Shown: in pieces, positions 61,601 through 64,000 of the stretch
How the letters are laid out: every line of letters starts with the position of its first letter
Numbering within the stretch: position 1 is the stretch's first letter
Assembly (NCBI GenBank): GCA_017454745.1
Contig: JAFTCL010000034.1
Location: 19,134-83,133 of the forward strand
Direction of reading: 5' to 3'
Source: Kiritimatiellia bacterium
GTDB taxonomy: Bacteria > Verrucomicrobiota > Kiritimatiellia > RFP12 > UBA1067
Length of the DNA: 64,000 bases
Notes under the pieces: model-generated
Databases searched by the model: none
What the model saw: the letters and a program-made list of their open reading frames with translations, nothing else
Told to the model about the DNA's origin: nothing
Made by a program: the position numbers and the translations under genes

Positions 61601-63544
61601 GTGGAAACGGTCGCCATAGGGGCTGCCAACCGTCGCGTCGCCCTCCATCACGATTCCGTAGAGCTGGGGGTCCGTTGTGTACTGGTTTTCGTTGTAGATT
61701 GTCCCCTTGCCGTTTTGACCCGTTCCCAGAATGTGGAAAATCTTGGAGTGGGTCTGGAGGCTATGGTCAAACTGATTGGTGTAGGCGAGGTCGAAGGAAG
61801 CGTTCCGGACATAGACCGGCGAACTGGACGAACCAAGCGCAAAATGTTGCGCGTCCGGACCTAGCCTCATAACACCGCCGGTGACGGTGATTTCGCTAGG
61901 CGATGAAAATCCCTCGCCATCAATCGTAACCGTACCATCGCCGGATTTGGTGACGGTCGGGGTGTCGATTTTGGCGCCAGTGACGGTGTAGTCGCGATTG
62001 CCGGAGAAAGTTACTCCGCCTGCGCTGATGGCGGCAGGCACGTTAATCGTGGTGACGAACAGCGTCTCCGCGCCATCGAATTTGGCGGAATATTCGCTTA
62101 AGAAAGAGACTTTCGCACCGGCAGAATTTCCGTTGCCGATTTCCCACGCCTCGGAGGCCCAAGTGTCGGTATTGTTCTGCGGTCGCCACACCACTTCCGT
62201 CGCGTACCAGAAAGTCAAGACGGGTGAAGTCGCGGTCTCGGACAATGAGTTAACCGACTTGAAGGCGACATAATACTTCTGACCGGCAGTCAGTCCGGTC
62301 AATGTCGCGTTGAGCGAGACTGGCTCGGTGATGGTTCCGACCGCAATCGGCGTACCCTCCATCGCCTCGGTCGCTCCCCAAATCAGGGTGACAGTGGCAG
62401 ATGTCACATCATCGCCAATCTCAATGAGAGTACCGGTAACGGTGGCGGAATTCGAGTCCTGGGTCACGGCATCGATCGTGAGCGTGGTCGGGATGAGATC
62501 GGAAGTGCTCTTGACTTCGCCGGCGACAGCAAAATCGGCGTTGTTGACCGAGTCATACTCCGCCTTCAGCCAGTCCGCGGTAGCCGCGCCGTTGAAGACG
62601 CGCCACTCGTCCAGCTTGCCCTGAAGGTGGTCTCCGTGGTTCGACATATTTCCGTAGTTGCCGAAACCCCAGGTATAGCCGGAATCAGTGTAGGCGGGAA
62701 TCGTGGCGGTATGGATCACCCCGCCGTTCTGGTAACTGGTACCAGTAGTGGTGTCATAAGTTACGGCCACATGCACCCACTCGTCAAGCTCATACACCCA
62801 GCTGTTAAGATTGTGCCCGCTGGTGGAACTGGTGAACGAGAGGCGGTTGCCGCCTTCGTTAAGGATCAGGAACCCGGTAGTACTCCAGGCTGACATGCTG
62901 CCGAACAGGATATGGGTCTGCTTTTTGGCGAAGGCCATCCAACCGGAGATGGTAAAAACGGCCGGATTCGTCAACTTCGCCAGCGGATTGGCAAGATGAA
63001 TGCCGGCGTTATCGTTGTTGTGTTCCGGAATTTCGTAACCCACGCCAAGCTTACCGTCGGGAATAACGCTGGTGTTGTTTCCGACAAACACATCGAGACC
63101 GCTTGCGGAATCTTTGGGAATCGAGCCGCCATGCACCACCGCCGCATAACGGATCCAAACCGCCGATGGCGAGTTTTCCGTCGCCGCAGCCGAACCGTAA
63201 TACATTTTTATCTGCGTGGTGGTTCCGGAAAGCGCGGGAACCCTGACCCAGACCAGCGACTCGCCGTCGGGATTCCACGTGTCGATTTCATAGGGGAGCA
63301 GATTGCCGGCGGAATCGGTAAAACAGAGGTCGGTACCGTCCGCCTTGAGATCGGCATAATTGAACCCCGATATCGCCGAAGACAACCGCACCAGCACGGG
63401 AAAGTCCACCAAATCCGAAGCCCCTTTATAGCCCGACAAGGTTAACGTGCACTTCTTCGCGTACAAAGAAGCATCAATCGCGGCGCAAGACAACGCCAGC
63501 GAAAATGCGGCGACACCCGCAGTCAAAAACATACAACGCTTCAT
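58607..63544 (-). CDS. giant exported DUF2341/LamG/PATR/PA14 protein
   Basis: A 1645-residue exported protein. The ATG at 63544 is preferred to a TTG at 63556 and opens a signal peptide ending in LSCAA. Residues about 25-115 look like DUF2341 (SGYKGASDLVDFPVLVRL), about 150-330 LamG, about 345-440 a fibronectin-like fold and about 500-560 a PATR-like strand repeat. Long beta-helix repeats fill the middle. Two PA14-type carbohydrate-binding domains lie near 1235-1330 (AGVYTFACTYDDKLTFWVDG) and 1380-1465 (AGEWSFDGVYDDRISLKIDG). The chain ends in KPSGTFILFR. No catalytic domain was seen, so glycan binding or surface display is the likeliest role. Confidence 0.8.
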   Translation of the reverse strand: MKRCMFLTAGVAAFSLALSCAAIDASLYAKKCTLTLSGYKGASDLVDFPVLVRLSSAISGFNYADLKADGTDLCFTDSAGNLLPYEIDTWNPDGESLVWVRVPALSGTTTQIKMYYGSAAATENSPSAVWIRYAAVVHGGSIPKDSASGLDVFVGNNTSVIPDGKLGVGYEIPEHNNDNAGIHLANPLAKLTNPAVFTISGWMAFAKKQTHILFGSMSAWSTTGFLILNEGGNRLSFTSSTSGHNLNSWVYELDEWVHVAVTYDTTTGTSYQNGGVIHTATIPAYTDSGYTWGFGNYGNMSNHGDHLQGKLDEWRVFNGAATADWLKAEYDSVNNADFAVAGEVKSTSDLIPTTLTIDAVTQDSNSATVTGTLIEIGDDVTSATVTLIWGATEAMEGTPIAVGTITEPVSLNATLTGLTAGQKYYVAFKSVNSLSETATSPVLTFWYATEVVWRPQNNTDTWASEAWEIGNGNSAGAKVSFLSEYSAKFDGAETLFVTTINVPAAISAGGVTFSGNRDYTVTGAKIDTPTVTKSGDGTVTIDGEGFSSPSEITVTGGVMRLGPDAQHFALGSSSSPVYVRNASFDLAYTNQFDHSLQTHSKIFHILGTGQNGKGTIYNENQYTTDPQLYGIVMEGDATVGSPYGDRFHLQSVNGSANAGRPYITGPADATLTITGKENGDSMMMVYADINVGTVKVINNTIAGFERDSMAGENWKSLILDHGQFRFYALSYPFTVPISAINAENVLSSSSGFAPVASPVTVTSPGSLQLSGTGSGNGVILRGGLSGDGDARVTRGWHYLASDIAYDTLNVAGTDSNAPNGGVLYGDHETSSGTEFKMPAVVTEASGMLGLAPVADTTYRNIQLSGAGAFVPCSLAAGGTAVARIEDTVMEVGSLRMGTGSPNAPGYAVLGNGTSITVTNVYLGDIQASPASATLTLDEGSQLIARNEVILGRWSGNTDNVHKMVVNGGYLAVVNNVIRDGYDTHYGELWLNSGNIDAKGIDIRYQFNYFKTNTVGRELFVMNGGTLRLGPNGLTSRRGYPICPQVWMAGGTVKGWNTDDPGIATPGNWADTALGTDNWSIRKYLHTAFETWGTFNGPFAEKDTAFTFDVGNGETLWNTAIQGAGNVVIKGSGSFTADTATQGGLNGSITVENTGDNQLGNLAGIGGGLTLGENVNATINIGDEEHFAGLNIFAAMLNDETASPNHVDFGSRTDIPPVWFANDIQALITTTPTPTYTDYRIEGEFEVDQAGVYTFACTYDDKLTFWVDGALVCENAAYNVVGTGSITLSAGWHAFRISAMDLGGSAGPNPTDWKNKMMALGYCYGGITSTSAADYEPFSVAAFKMRPTTSVRLTRHALGSGYKDAWVDPEYDTTQVLRSLQVIHDTGWEPGKLAACELSGWFYVEPEIAGEWSFDGVYDDRISLKIDGETVLSSEVYNVAVVGTSELTAGWHAFQIRTYDYGGGISSGRGNALAYTVPGGVATPFDERTLRITATPYGRIGGEIVLNEGSLLHNLATTPCGITGTLSGTGTLNGFYAFKGGTYEMTANAMDTQLSGVTFLNSNPNTLAEVGKIKVTFNGKPGRNSYLAGPALGLEKLDAEKLADLLDISYVVEGSTESCDFFVPKVENGKLYLTNTKPSGTFILFR

Positions 63545-63650
63545 ATACCACCCCAATTACTACAACAATGCAAGTCTGGGGAACATGCAACCCCCCGCCC
63601 TGCCTGTCATGTTTAATACGGACAAAACCCATTTCCAATTAACAATTAAA

Positions 63651-63679
63651 ATGTTATCGTATTATTTTTATCCGGTCAA
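63651..63679 (-). promoter_or_regulatory. promoter of the giant DUF2341 gene
   Basis: On the minus strand TTGACC (63679-63674), a 17-base spacer and TAACAT (63656-63651), in an AT-rich tract. The 5' leader would be about 100 bases. Confidence 0.62.
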
Positions 63680-63735
63680 TGTAAAAATATTAAAACGCGA
63701 TTAATTATAAATTTTCCCGGCTGATTTTACAATAA

Positions 63736-63768
63736 ACAACCCCCGCACGGCAACCGTGCGGAGGTTGT
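63736..63768 (-). terminator. stem-loop, probable terminator of the partial gene
   Basis: ACAACC-x-CCGCACGG (63736-63750) pairs with CCGTGCGG-x-GGTTGT (63754-63768) with a single mismatch and a CAA loop, 32 bases after the stop at 63800. The T-rich run on the minus strand is short. Confidence 0.45.
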
Positions 63769-63799
63769 AAAAGGACAGGGATTGAATCAACCGCAATGC

Positions 63800-64000
63800 T
63801 TACGGGGCCGGAACCCAAACCCGGACGGTACGGTTCTCGTAATGCCCTGGCTGCCAGGCGCGGCAAGCGCGGCCGTATGCGTCAACCGAATTCACCCAGC
63901 AACCCTCGACCCAGACCTGCTGCACCCGGTCTTCGTAATGTCCGACCGGTTGCGCCGGGGCAACCACCACGGGAGCGGGGTTAACCACCACCGGCGCAGG
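63800..64000 (-). CDS. C-terminal part of a proline/valine-rich exported-type protein
   Basis: The frame is open to the window edge, so only 66 residues of the C-terminus are visible. It begins PAPVVVNPAPVVVAPAQPVG, a proline-valine linker, and ends in two related units: GHYEDRVQQVWVEGCWV and GHYENRTVRVWVPAP. The repeated GHYE...VWV pattern is seen in small envelope proteins of unknown function. An upstream start cannot be placed. The candidate GTG at 63991 is only an internal codon. No function can be given. Confidence 0.6.
   Translation of the reverse strand, partial: PAPVVVNPAPVVVAPAQPVGHYEDRVQQVWVEGCWVNSVDAYGRACRAWQPGHYENRTVRVWVPAP

Noticed and set aside
1..64000. Insertion sequences, phage genes or integration sites next to the tRNAs
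   Set aside because: No transposase, integrase or repeated tRNA end was found; neighbouring genes are complete.

Overview
The window looks like chromosomal DNA from a polysaccharide-degrading, Gram-negative member of the PVC superphylum, most likely Kiritimatiellota or Lentisphaerota. This is inferred from the gene families, not from a marker gene. The clues are a PEP-CTERM protein, Tat-exported Gfo/Idh oxidoreductases next to PmoA-like and ThuA-like proteins, GH106/GH88/GH20 enzymes, and very large exported proteins with LamG and autotransporter-type repeats. These sit beside ordinary bacterial housekeeping genes. I see no IS element, integrase, phage gene or CRISPR array.

Layout. 1-795: end of a phosphopantetheinyl transferase. 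997-4186: four consecutive small exported proteins, the last a PEP-CTERM protein, closed by a strong terminator. 4301-6562: tRNA-Arg(CCT), ung and rhaA. 6680-11427: a three-part glycan hydrolase and an orphan fused ABC permease. 11470-14110: tRNA-Glu(TTC), ribD and a flippase-like protein. 14282-25127: a long plus-strand run of a GDPD lipoprotein, GH106, trmO, a HAD phosphatase, a Tat Gfo/Idh protein and two paralogous exported proteins with different C-terminal domains. 25162-29228 (minus): metallophosphoesterase, miaB and an rlmD-like gene. 29520-33611: a giant phosphodiesterase-LamG-repeat protein. 33664-36634 (minus): DRTGG, CBS-HATPase, yicC and trmJ. 36741-44935 (minus): 3D-domain protein, glnS, LysM/YkuD protein, M42 peptidase, glycosyltransferase and DUF5107-TPR protein. 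45053-49840 (minus): a giant LamG/repeat protein. 50074-58545 (plus): DUF3127, prmC, nfo, plsC, an rlmL-like gene, tyrS, an RluA-type synthase and GH20. 58607-63544 (minus): a giant DUF2341/LamG/PA14 protein. 63800-64000: a partial exported-type protein.

How the genes fit together. The carbohydrate genes point to uptake and breakdown of rhamnose- and uronate-containing glycans: GH88 would remove unsaturated uronic acids, GH106 would release L-rhamnose, and RhaA would isomerise it. The Gfo/Idh, PmoA-like and ThuA-like cassette suggests redox chemistry on sugars in the periplasm. The housekeeping genes are rich in RNA-modification enzymes (TrmO, MiaB, RlmD-like, TrmJ, RlmL-like, RluA-type).

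The best candidates for something undescribed are: the twin exported proteins at 21960-25127 with a shared N-terminal module; the similar short hydrophobic C-terminal tails of the three giant repeat proteins; the GH barrel with an inserted amidotransferase-like domain fused to GH88; the four-gene exported operon; and the YkuD-domain protein whose catalytic cysteine is a phenylalanine. No stretch over 300 bases lacks a gene. The larger intergenic gaps hold the promoters, stem-loops and terminators listed.
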